Source: a virus. Taken from it: a stretch of 25,514 bases of DNA. The translations under genes and the position numbers were made by a program. Positions 19,242 through 25,514 of the stretch are shown piece after piece (within the stretch, counting starts at the first letter, position 1; every line of letters begins with the position of its first letter). The notes below the pieces were generated by a model. It worked only from the letters and a program-made list of their open reading frames with translations, ran no database searches and was not told the DNA's origin. The DNA is taken from positions 1 through 25,514 of the IMG/VR virus record IMGVR_UViG_3300022934_000161; one strand, written 5' to 3'.

Positions 19242-21943
19242 TAGCGGTTGGTCCCGTAGATCTCCAATTCCTGTGACCAGTAAGGCATCGTTGCGGTGGC
19301 GATGGTCTGACCGTCAAGGTTGACGTTAATAGTCTGACCTCCTGTGGTCATGCCCATGCTGCCCATCACGCCGGATGTGTTAGCCGATCCACCTGTGCCC
19401 ATATATCCCTGCAAGCCAGACAACCATGTTGGTGTACCCGCTCCATTCATGCTGCCACCTCCGGCAGTCCCAGATAGCCAAGACAGATCGACACCACCCA
19501 TCAGGTTTGATGCAATTCTAGCGTAACCGCCCGATGCGATTTGCTGCTGTATCCACTCGTCGCGAGTTATTCCCATCGAAACCCACGGAGTCTCAGAACC
19601 ACCAAAACCTGCGAGCCTGTAAATGCTATTTCCAAGCACGTAAGCCAGAGCAAGTTGGGTTGCAGCAGGTATACCCGCCAATATACCCGCGCCGCCTCCT
19701 GCACCTGCTGCTCCCGCACCTGCTGTCGTAAGGTCTGGAACCCCAGTTACGGTTGGACCCATCGTTCCCGGTCCAATAGCCCCAATTGTAGCGCCAACGT
19801 TTTGAATCTGTTGTTGAGCAGAAAGACCCGAAACAATATCCCAGATAGATGATCCGATTTTTATAAACAGGTCAAGAGTTTTGCCCCATATTTCCAACTT
19901 AAAGAGTTCGATCAGAGACGAAAACCCATTAACAACGGTAGCAATATCAAACGCAAGATTAGCCGTGTTCGAAACGAATCGCCCAAACGGTGTATCAGCA
20001 CCGATACCCAATGTGTCCAATGCGTCACGGACGTCTCGCGTATACCGCGCCACATTAAAAGCATCGCTCTTTGCATCTGATAAGTTCTCAGTAAAAATTT
20101 TAAAGTGATGCCGGAAAGAATCCATACGCGAGACTTCATCCTCGGATGGCGCAATAGCACGTACAGCCTCGTTGAGTGTTTTGGGATCAACCGCAATCTT
20201 AAATAACCCATCAACCGAGTTTTTTAGCCCGTCGATGTCCTCTGCCGTATTCACTACTGTGTTGCTTACGGAATCCGAATCATTCTGCAAGGGATCTGCA
20301 ATATCCGTTGCAAACGAGTCAAAACCCGACACCGCTCTATCAATAACCCTTTTAACCTTATCTGCAAATGTCTCCCCATCCTTACCAACTACGGCTTCCG
20401 CTGCGTCCTTTGCTATGTCTGGATCAATGCTTGCATCAATGTCGCTTTTCATCGACGCAAAAAAAGCGAGCATCGCATCGATGTTGCTTTTAGGTATATC
20501 CTTTAAAGCCTGAAATGCCTGATCAAACTTGCCACCTGCCGCAAGCGTTGTTGCCTTCAAAGCGCCTGCTATCTGTTCAATAGTGGTGTTAATGGTGGCA
20601 GCAAGAAGGGCAATAGTTGCTCCAACCGAATTGACAAGGTTAAGGGTGCCACTTACGAAAAGCGTCTCAAGTGTACCATTTTCGCCAATAAACAACTTGG
20701 TTACGTCCTCAGTAGCCTGCCATGCTAACCTAAAGACATCGGCAAGTGTGCCTAAAAGAGTGCCAACATTTGTGATCAGCGTTGTGAACGTTTCTGTGAG
20801 TGTTGTTTTTACCGCTTCTCCATTTGCAGACCACCATCCAACAATCACTCCATAGGTTTCGGCAATAGTCTCTTTCAGCCCCTCCCATATAGGAGAAAAC
20901 GAGTTTTTTATTTGATCTCCAAACGTTTTGAATGCTGCTTGTACAGAGTCGGAGCCACGAGTTAAGCCCACAAATATCGCCGCTACTGCTGCCAAACCTG
21001 CCACGTAAGGATTAAACAATCCCATCGTCAGCGTAACGGCTCGCATGATAGCGGAGAATCCAGAAGCCACTCCGCCGAGCGAAAACACCAACGGACCCGC
21101 CGCCGCCGCAACGCCTGCGAGGATGATGCCGAGTTTCTTTGTCTCTGGATTTAGGTTCTGGACAAAATCGACCATTCCCTGAAGCCGACTCACCAGTTCG
21201 CTTGCATAAGGCAGGAGGAGTTCACCAATGGTTACTCCGAGATCATACGTGGCATTTCTCAGTCTTTGAAACTGATTGGCGAAAGAATCCGATGTGCGGA
21301 TAGCATCGCCCTGTGCATCGGTGGTGCCTGCCATAAGCAGGTTGAGACGCGCCTGTACCTTTGCCTGATTTAGTTGTGCGCCCGTCAGTTTATCTGCGCC
21401 CATTCGCATCAACTCCTGCTTGAGCGATGCCTCGTTGATTACTACGCCAAAGGCAAGAGCGTTCTCGTGCGAACCGACAAGCGTACCACGTAGACGGGCA
21501 AGAGCCTCGTCCATCGGCATATTGTTAAAGGAGCCAAGATCAACCGCGAGTTTGGCAACCTGTACCGATAAATCACCCGCCTGCTGCTCTGTATATCCAA
21601 GCGGCTTAAATATATCGCCAAGTTGCCCAGCCATCCCCTGCAACTCGTAGCGGCTCCTTCCAGATGCGCGAGCAAAAGCGTCGAGTTGCTTCGTTACATC
21701 GCCGCCCACCGTCTTGAATACGGTGTTGAACTTTGACTGCATTTCCTCGGCATCCGAGGCGGCTTTTACGGCAGCCGCGCCAATGCCAAGAAGCGGAAGC
21801 GTAACCGCTGTCGATAACTGACGTCCGGTGTTGCGAAGATTAGACCCAACCTGTTTAAGTTGGTTTTCTAACTTCGCCATGCCCTGTTGGAACGACTTGA
21901 TGTCTGCCCCAATCCGAACGTCAAGTTGTGCGACCGTAGCCAT
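19241..21943 (-). CDS. Tail tape measure protein
   Basis: This 900-aa protein is the longest in the window and follows the G/GT chaperones. It starts with a coiled-coil region (LDVRIGADIKSFQQGMAKLE, then NQLKQVGSNLRNTGRQLSTA) and VTLPLLGIGAAAVKAASDAEEM, the usual start of phage tape measures of the TP901 core type. A strongly hydrophobic region lies at about 270-325 (LGIILAGVAAAAGPLVFSLG), as in proteins that insert in the host membrane at ejection. The end is Gly-rich with a final NVDGQTI-like beta segment. At about 0.15 nm per residue the tail would be near 135 nm long. No lytic domain (SLT or peptidase) is seen. Confidence 0.93.
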   Translation of the reverse strand: MATVAQLDVRIGADIKSFQQGMAKLENQLKQVGSNLRNTGRQLSTAVTLPLLGIGAAAVKAASDAEEMQSKFNTVFKTVGGDVTKQLDAFARASGRSRYELQGMAGQLGDIFKPLGYTEQQAGDLSVQVAKLAVDLGSFNNMPMDEALARLRGTLVGSHENALAFGVVINEASLKQELMRMGADKLTGAQLNQAKVQARLNLLMAGTTDAQGDAIRTSDSFANQFQRLRNATYDLGVTIGELLLPYASELVSRLQGMVDFVQNLNPETKKLGIILAGVAAAAGPLVFSLGGVASGFSAIMRAVTLTMGLFNPYVAGLAAVAAIFVGLTRGSDSVQAAFKTFGDQIKNSFSPIWEGLKETIAETYGVIVGWWSANGEAVKTTLTETFTTLITNVGTLLGTLADVFRLAWQATEDVTKLFIGENGTLETLFVSGTLNLVNSVGATIALLAATINTTIEQIAGALKATTLAAGGKFDQAFQALKDIPKSNIDAMLAFFASMKSDIDASIDPDIAKDAAEAVVGKDGETFADKVKRVIDRAVSGFDSFATDIADPLQNDSDSVSNTVVNTAEDIDGLKNSVDGLFKIAVDPKTLNEAVRAIAPSEDEVSRMDSFRHHFKIFTENLSDAKSDAFNVARYTRDVRDALDTLGIGADTPFGRFVSNTANLAFDIATVVNGFSSLIELFKLEIWGKTLDLFIKIGSSIWDIVSGLSAQQQIQNVGATIGAIGPGTMGPTVTGVPDLTTAGAGAAGAGGGAGILAGIPAATQLALAYVLGNSIYRLAGFGGSETPWVSMGITRDEWIQQQIASGGYARIASNLMGGVDLSWLSGTAGGGSMNGAGTPTWLSGLQGYMGTGGSANTSGVMGSMGMTTGGQTINVNLDGQTIATATMPYWSQELEIYGTNR

Positions 21944-22295
21944 CTTCCAGTATTGCTTTTGCCCGTTGTCGGAGTTGCTGATATTCAGCCATCCGCATCA
22001 CAGGCGTTTCCTGTTTTTTTAGTTGGCGATACATGGCATCCAGAGGCTTCTGCCGTTTGCCCGCCCTGAACAGCATCAGGTTTTCGAGTTGCTGCGCTAT
22101 GATAAAGGTGCGCTGCCACTCCAATTCTTGATCCTGTTCGATGCGCTCCCTAACGCCTGCAAGCATCACGTTAATATCCCGTAGTGAACACTCATCGACC
22201 TGCGATGGTGTCATGCCGAGATAAGCGGCGCACATCTTGTCAATGGCTACTAAATCAGGAAAGGGTGCCGAGGGCTTATTACCCCCGGCTACCCC
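21921..22295 (-). CDS. Tail assembly chaperone T part of the GT frameshift product
   Basis: This is the -1 frame that follows gene G. From the heptamer at 22295-22301 the frame is open without stop to TGA at 21921 and adds 124 residues (GVAGGNKPSAPFPDLVAIDK, then MCAAYLGMTPSQVDE and a helical rest with DQELEWQRTFIIAQQLENLM). The predicted GT product is 110 + 124 = 234 aa. In lambda and many siphophages GT binds the tape measure and tail tube to start tail assembly. An ATG exists at 22235, but without an SD, so frameshift translation is the expected route. The 3' end overlaps the tape measure start by 23 bases. Confidence 0.85.
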   Translation of the reverse strand, partial: GVAGGNKPSAPFPDLVAIDKMCAAYLGMTPSQVDECSLRDINVMLAGVRERIEQDQELEWQRTFIIAQQLENLMLFRAGKRQKPLDAMYRQLKKQETPVMRMAEYQQLRQRAKAILEDGYGRTT

Positions 22296-22624
22296 TTTCC
22301 CTCATCAGTTTCGCCGATAGAAGATAGACCATCCGTCATGCGTCGCAGGGCTTTACCAACGGCAGCGAGTACCGCGCCTTCGTCGGAGTTAGCCATAGCG
22401 ATCATGAACTTGTCCTCCTTGAGAGTTGGAGCGTCCACCAAGCAGCCCACGTATGCGATACGTGCAAGGTCTGCAAGGCTCGGGCTTGCCATCTGCTCAA
22501 AGGTAAAGGTCAGGTTGTGCTTGATCTCTGCGATCCTAAAGGCAGCGGGTCCGAGTTTTAGCGTGTACTCTTTCTCGCCGACTTCAATGGTTACGGCTTC
22601 AGGATGGTTGTCTTTCATCGTCAT
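22289..22624 (-). CDS. Tail assembly chaperone G
   Basis: This 111-aa protein starts MTMKDNHPEAVTIEVGEKEY and has TLKLGPAAFRIAEIKHNLTF as the typical strand-helix pattern of tail assembly chaperones. The rest is helical (LADLARIAYVGCLVDAP, DEGAVLAAVGKALRRMTDGL). It lies between the tail tube and tape measure genes and ends GEG-K-G at a lambda-type slippery heptamer. It stabilises the tape measure before the tube forms around it, and most of it ends at TAG 22289. Start ATG 22624 or the second ATG at 22618. Confidence 0.88.
   Translation of the reverse strand: MTMKDNHPEAVTIEVGEKEYTLKLGPAAFRIAEIKHNLTFTFEQMASPSLADLARIAYVGCLVDAPTLKEDKFMIAMANSDEGAVLAAVGKALRRMTDGLSSIGETDEGKG
22295..22301 (-). promoter_or_regulatory. 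Lambda-type -1 frameshift heptamer GGGAAAG
   Basis: On the minus strand gene G ends GAG GGA AAG GGG TAG. The heptamer G_GGA_AAG is the same as the one in phage lambda's G/GT switch, and it lies in the same phase near the end of the upstream gene. A -1 slip gives GGG AAA GGG GTA GCC and leads directly into the T frame, which is open. The position between tail tube and tape measure is the expected one. Confidence 0.92.
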
Positions 22625-22629
22625 TCAGA

Positions 22630-23085
22630 TTAACTGGTGGTTCCGGTAGCCTCCGTAACCGTTCCAGATGCCTGAATGGTTGTCGAGAACGTCGAAGGCG
22701 ATTCATCGCTAAATGTAAGCGACAGGTCGGTAATCACGCCACTACCGTACCATTCCGTGTCACCGGAGTTGGTAGAGGTAAGCAGAAAGTATACCGTACC
22801 GTTTGCAGCCTCGTAAGCGTCCGACAGTTTCGTGTATCCCGCATCTTCGGTGTGGTCAAAGATACCGGACATGGAAACCGTCTGGTTGCGCCGTCCTGCG
22901 ATGAACGAGGAGTCATCCCCATCATCCTTCGTTGATACGTCGATTGCGCCCCGGGAGCGTGACAGCGAGTGCTCAGTTGCCAGACCTACGAGCGAGTAGT
23001 TGGCATCATTGGCTTCGTCTGCTGCTGTCGGTGCGGATGTCGCAACGTACAGCCAGTAATCCCGAGCGGATTTGTTTTTAGCCAT
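22630..23085 (-). CDS. Major tail tube protein
   Basis: This 151-aa protein is the major tail tube subunit, which stacks in rings around the tape measure. It matches the TP901-1-type tail tube pattern: a start with KSARDYWLYVATSAP, the core LSRSRGAIDVSTKDDGDDSS (typical EIDVTTKDS-type segment), FIAGRRNQTVSMSGIFDHTE, and the final SGVITDLSLTFSDESPSTFS. It is followed by G/GT and the tape measure, the usual order. The start ATG 23085 overlaps the end of the glycosyltransferase gene by 8 bases, with AGGA just upstream. Confidence 0.9.
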   Translation of the reverse strand: MAKNKSARDYWLYVATSAPTAADEANDANYSLVGLATEHSLSRSRGAIDVSTKDDGDDSSFIAGRRNQTVSMSGIFDHTEDAGYTKLSDAYEAANGTVYFLLTSTNSGDTEWYGSGVITDLSLTFSDESPSTFSTTIQASGTVTEATGTTS

Positions 23086-23791
23086 TGTCCTGTTGGTTTA
23101 ATTTATCCCGTAGGTCGGGAAACGTGTTTTCGAAAACAGACGAGTCTACGGAATAAACCCGACCCGTTGCCTCTGCCAGTTGCTCAACGCTCCACATATT
23201 TGTGTCGGTCTTTATGTCCACCAAGTCGGCGGCTTGCTCGCGGCAGTTTTGTATATACTTGAACTTACATGGGTATGCCTTTGTTTGCATACGGTTGGTA
23301 AACGATTTGTCGAGGTATCTGTTCAGCCCTGAATCCCACGGCTGCCAATTTACCCGGTCAAGTACATCAGAGGTGGCGATCATTCCCGCGCCGGGATTGT
23401 GGCGCTCCCCGTAGTACGCCTGTCTGTTACGGGTGTCGTAATAGTAGAGGTCTTTGAGTCCGACTACATCTGCGCCGAGGTCAATGTGTGACAGGGACAA
23501 GCGTATGGCGTTGGCGGTCATTATGTCATCGGAGCCTACGATCAGGACTGCATCCACCCTGCTACGTAGCGCCGCCATGCCTGCGTTCCACTTGTCGGAC
23601 AGCGGGAGGTTGTCATGTTCGAGGTATTCCCATCCCGCCTGCTCTGCAAGGCTCCTGCTTACATCGCCTTCGCTACCGACCGCCAAGCGGACAGAGCGGG
23701 CAGGCGATAGGTCCAAGTGGGCATAATGATCCAGAACAATGCGAGCGATAGCGTGGCGTTTCCATAGCGTTGTCAGTATACCGAGGGTCAT
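23078..23791 (-). CDS. Glycosyltransferase-like protein (GT-A) inside the tail module
   Basis: This 237-aa protein resembles GT-A fold glycosyltransferases of the family 2 style. The start MTLGILTTLWKRHAIARIVL is the first strand and helix; LAVGSEGD follows as the second strand and NLPLSDKWNAGMAALRS as the helix before the metal-binding site. AVLIVGSDDIM (GSDD, 86-89) stands at the D-x-D position. It would move a sugar from a nucleotide sugar to an unknown acceptor. ATG 23791 is chosen for the ATGA overlap with the tail terminator gene, although the frame is open to 23836. It overlaps the tail tube gene downstream. A sugar transferase between two virion genes may modify the virion or the host surface. 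Confidence 0.75.
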   Translation of the reverse strand: MTLGILTTLWKRHAIARIVLDHYAHLDLSPARSVRLAVGSEGDVSRSLAEQAGWEYLEHDNLPLSDKWNAGMAALRSRVDAVLIVGSDDIMTANAIRLSLSHIDLGADVVGLKDLYYYDTRNRQAYYGERHNPGAGMIATSDVLDRVNWQPWDSGLNRYLDKSFTNRMQTKAYPCKFKYIQNCREQAADLVDIKTDTNMWSVEQLAEATGRVYSVDSSVFENTFPDLRDKLNQQDNG

Positions 23792-24192
23792 GCAGTCTGT
23801 GTGAGGATGAAGCGCACCCGATACGGCACTCCCCAATAAACCTCGTTGGCTCTCATATCATCGCGCAGAATAGGACCGCCGAAGTCTGGGTATACATCCG
23901 ACACCTCGTAGCCAGTCACCGTATACACAACGTCACGGTCGGTCAGAGCGGCGAGTCCGGTAGAGGCGTTAGCCTGCGCCGTGTTAGGGTCTGTTGCCCA
24001 CGAAATGCAGGTGTGCGTGACCTCTGCTCCCTCGGTTGTCTTGGTCGTGAGCGGTCCCGGTATAAAGGTTGCGTCACCAAAGACCGTGTAAGGCGGTGTA
24101 AGACCCTCGGGCGGGTTGACGTATGCCGTGACACCTGCTGCGTTTAGAAGGGTCCAGATCTCGTCCTGTACTGCTTTGCGTGGATCGTTCAT
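23788..24192 (-). CDS. Tail terminator / completion protein (DUF3168-like)
   Basis: This 134-aa protein starts MNDPRKAVQDEIWTLLNAAG and has VTAYVNPPEGLTPPYTVFGD, a strand pattern of DUF3168-type tail completion proteins, then AEVTHTCISWATDPNTAQAN and a final VPYRVRFILTQT strand. Such proteins cap the tail tube and form the joint with the head connector. It is placed after the gp10-like gene and would precede the tail tube directly were it not for the glycosyltransferase. Its start overlaps the previous stop (ATGA). Confidence 0.82.
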   Translation of the reverse strand: MNDPRKAVQDEIWTLLNAAGVTAYVNPPEGLTPPYTVFGDATFIPGPLTTKTTEGAEVTHTCISWATDPNTAQANASTGLAALTDRDVVYTVTGYEVSDVYPDFGGPILRDDMRANEVYWGVPYRVRFILTQTA

Positions 24193-24650
24193 TTCAGTTT
24201 GAGTGCTGCGATCATTCTGCGACGATGGTCTGCACGATTAGCCTCTGCCGCCGGGTTCATGAATGGCTGCGCCTTGTTGCCTCGGGTTATAACGAAAGAT
24301 TCCGTTGCCTCGTTATAGTAGACCCACGGCGTTGTGCGGTGTCCTCCTTTGGGGTTCTCCCCGTAGATACCTGTGCCAAACTCGACGAACTCAGAATAGT
24401 GCGCCTTGCTTACAACATAGGCTTCGTAGTTGCGGGTCGGCTCGGCAACGATCATGCGGCGAAGCGAACCGCCACGCGCACCCATGCCGCTTCCGCTCTG
24501 CTTGTTTACAGGAGCGTTCTTAATAGCATCGTTACGGACCAAATTCTTTGTCGTGTTGATCTCCTGCACGATACGGTCGGCGGCTTGCTCGCTGTACTTT
24601 GCGATGTCCCTCAGCGCCTTGTCGAGTCCCTGTACTTCTACCTTTACCAT
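24189..24650 (-). CDS. HK97 gp10-like head-tail / neck protein
   Basis: This 153-aa protein matches the HK97 gp10-like family: MVKVEVQGLDKALRDIAKYS with helices, then KNAPVNKQSGSGMGARGGSL, the core YSEFVEFGTGIYGENPKGG, and TRGNKAQPFMNPAAEANRAD near the end. The EFGTG...QPFM-PA pattern is the best-known mark of this family. It takes part in joining head and tail. ATG 24650 follows the previous TAA directly. Confidence 0.88.
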   Translation of the reverse strand: MVKVEVQGLDKALRDIAKYSEQAADRIVQEINTTKNLVRNDAIKNAPVNKQSGSGMGARGGSLRRMIVAEPTRNYEAYVVSKAHYSEFVEFGTGIYGENPKGGHRTTPWVYYNEATESFVITRGNKAQPFMNPAAEANRADHRRRMIAALKLK

Positions 24651-24983
24651 TTAGGACTGTCGCTCCGTCTTGACGATCATGAACTTGTCGCGGTAGTCTA
24701 CATTCTCGACCGAGCGCACATCGTAGTTCTCGCTGCGAAAGACAAGGCGGTACTTGTTGAGCATCTGTGTGTCGGCGGTCCCGAGATCGTCCCTGTAACG
24801 CATCACAAACTCGTGCGTGTAGATGCCTTCGGGTTTACTCGCGTCCTCGGCTTCGCGTCCCGTCAGCGTCCGCACAGAGGCGTATACGGTCTCGATGGTT
24901 GCCCAAGAGTCCGTGATGACACCGAGGTTGTTCTGCGGAGTGCTTGCCTGCACCGCTACCCTATGACGCATTTCTCCTATCAT
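24651..24983 (-). CDS. Head-tail adaptor (SPP1 gp16 / head closure type)
   Basis: This 110-aa protein starts MIGEMRHRVAVQASTPQNNL and has VITDSWATIETVYASVRTLT, then GREAEDASKPEGIYTHEFVM and a final segment YRLVFRSENYDVRSVENVDY. M--RV-VQ-----N--G-----W-------A----L-G-E is the usual head closure or stopper pattern, a small beta barrel that seals the packaged DNA. It lies between the gp6-like connector and the gp10-like gene, the normal order, with TGATG coupling. Confidence 0.88.
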   Translation of the reverse strand: MIGEMRHRVAVQASTPQNNLGVITDSWATIETVYASVRTLTGREAEDASKPEGIYTHEFVMRYRDDLGTADTQMLNKYRLVFRSENYDVRSVENVDYRDKFMIVKTERQS

Positions 24984-25495
24984 CAGAATCCGATTGTCCT
25001 GTGGTGGGCGATCTCGCCAAGAATCCTAAACTCCCGCTCCTCTACGTTGTCGCGGTTCTCATCGCCTCTGCGCTCGTACCAGAGGGCGAGCAGTTTCAGC
25101 GTAGCAATCAGGATGTCAGCAGGAATATCGGTAGATGCGTTACCATATCCGGCAACGTATACCAACGTACCTGCGCGGTCCATGCGGTTAACTTCCCAAC
25201 CATCGTTGCGGTGTTTGAGGTATGATGCCTCGACGAGTTGCCAGTTCTCGGCTGCTTCTGTGTAGGATGTCTCCACGCCTGCGCTGTTCTCGTCGTAGAT
25301 CGTCAGTGAAGTTACTGACTGCACCGGAGGTCTGGGAATCTCAATGCGGTCCCGCATATCGTCTCCATTCATCTCCCACGAATAGGTGCGGGTGATAAGG
25401 GAGCGCCGCAGATATTCCTCAACGCGGACGCGAGCCGCCTTGATAAGAATCGTCAGGATAGCGTCTTGGCTCGTATCGGACGAGTCGATACGCAA
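24983..25495 (-). CDS. Head-tail connector (HK97 gp6 / SPP1 gp15-like), TTG start
   Basis: This 170-aa protein has the connector plan: N-terminal helices (DAILTILIKAARVRVEEYLR), RSLITRTYSWEMNGDD, the IEIPRPPVQSVTSLTIYDEN segment that marks gp6-like adaptors, and the C-terminal part with VYVAGYGNASTDIPADILIA and LLALWYERRGDENRD. It would form the ring below the portal. The frame has no ATG or GTG at its beginning: TAA (25501-25499) is followed by TGG and TTG 25495, so TTG is the likely start, coupled to the stop of the upstream gene. An ATG at 25499 lies in another frame and is a decoy. Confidence 0.88.
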   Translation of the reverse strand: MRIDSSDTSQDAILTILIKAARVRVEEYLRRSLITRTYSWEMNGDDMRDRIEIPRPPVQSVTSLTIYDENSAGVETSYTEAAENWQLVEASYLKHRNDGWEVNRMDRAGTLVYVAGYGNASTDIPADILIATLKLLALWYERRGDENRDNVEEREFRILGEIAHHRTIGF

Positions 25496-25498
25496 CCA

Positions 25499-25514
25499 TT
25501 ATTTTGCTTCTGCT
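25499..25514 (-). CDS. Last codons of the upstream gene (C-terminus AEAK)
   Basis: Reading the minus strand from the right edge, GCA GAA GCA AAA TAA fits the end of a gene (AEAK and stop), directly before the connector start. By gene order this would be the major capsid protein or its fusion with the protease. Joined to the left edge the frame matches the protease frame. Only four codons are seen, so the call rests on position. Confidence 0.4.

Noticed and set aside
24180-25265. Plus-strand open frame of 361 codons
   Set aside because: It runs antisense across three well-supported connector and neck genes (gp10-like, adaptor, gp6-like), has no family-like motifs and is explained by codon bias on the other strand.
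1-25514. Direct terminal repeats at the window ends
   Set aside because: The first and last bases share only short GAAGC-like similarity on the minus strand; no identical overlap is present that would prove circularity.
1-25514. Integrase, repressor, attachment site, tRNA or rRNA genes
   Set aside because: I found no protein with recombinase motifs, no lambda-type repressor, and no tRNA-like cloverleaf by eye, so a temperate lifestyle is not supported from this window.

Overview
The window is a nearly complete genome of a tailed phage with a long, non-contractile tail (siphovirus type). It carries a full late set: small and large terminase, portal, MuF head protein, prohead protease, head-tail connectors, tail terminator, tail tube, lambda-type G/GT chaperones, tape measure, tail hub and fibres, plus lysis genes and a small early module. 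There is no integrase, repressor, polymerase, tRNA, IS element or CRISPR array, so I read it as a lytic phage or phage-like contig, probably environmental or metagenomic. The sequence does not identify the host. Composition is mildly GC-rich, some genes have Shine-Dalgarno (SD) sites, and several protein types resemble those I associate with marine phages.

Layout. From 8042 down to 1 (minus strand): two unknown genes, holin, amidase, a 49-aa protein, TerS, TerL, portal, MuF protein, a membrane coiled-coil protein, an exported protein, a 51-aa protein, an FmdB-like peptide, and a prohead protease that runs off the left edge. From 8511 to 12088 (plus strand): a tight early operon of about a dozen genes, including small membrane proteins, a winged-helix candidate, an ERF/Rad52-like annealing candidate, a DnaA-domain-IV-like protein, Gp157 and a VRR-NUC nuclease. 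From 25514 down to 12120 (minus strand): head-tail connectors, tail terminator, a glycosyltransferase, tail tube, G/GT, tape measure, tail hub, tail and fibre proteins, a beta-propeller-like repeat protein and a metallophosphoesterase.

The two minus-strand blocks read as one late operon if the ends of the window are joined. TerS to protease on the left would continue into the connectors and tail on the right. The early block then sits between one divergent start region (8043-8510) and one convergent hairpin (12089-12109). The one obvious missing gene is the major capsid protein, which should lie where the two window edges meet.

Nearly all genes overlap their neighbours by a few bases (ATGA, TAATG, TGATG), which points to translational coupling. 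Two -1 frameshift sites stand out. One is a textbook GGGAAAG heptamer joining the tail chaperones G and T. The other, less expected, is GGGTTTT directly before the portal stop codon, and it would fuse the portal to the MuF head protein.
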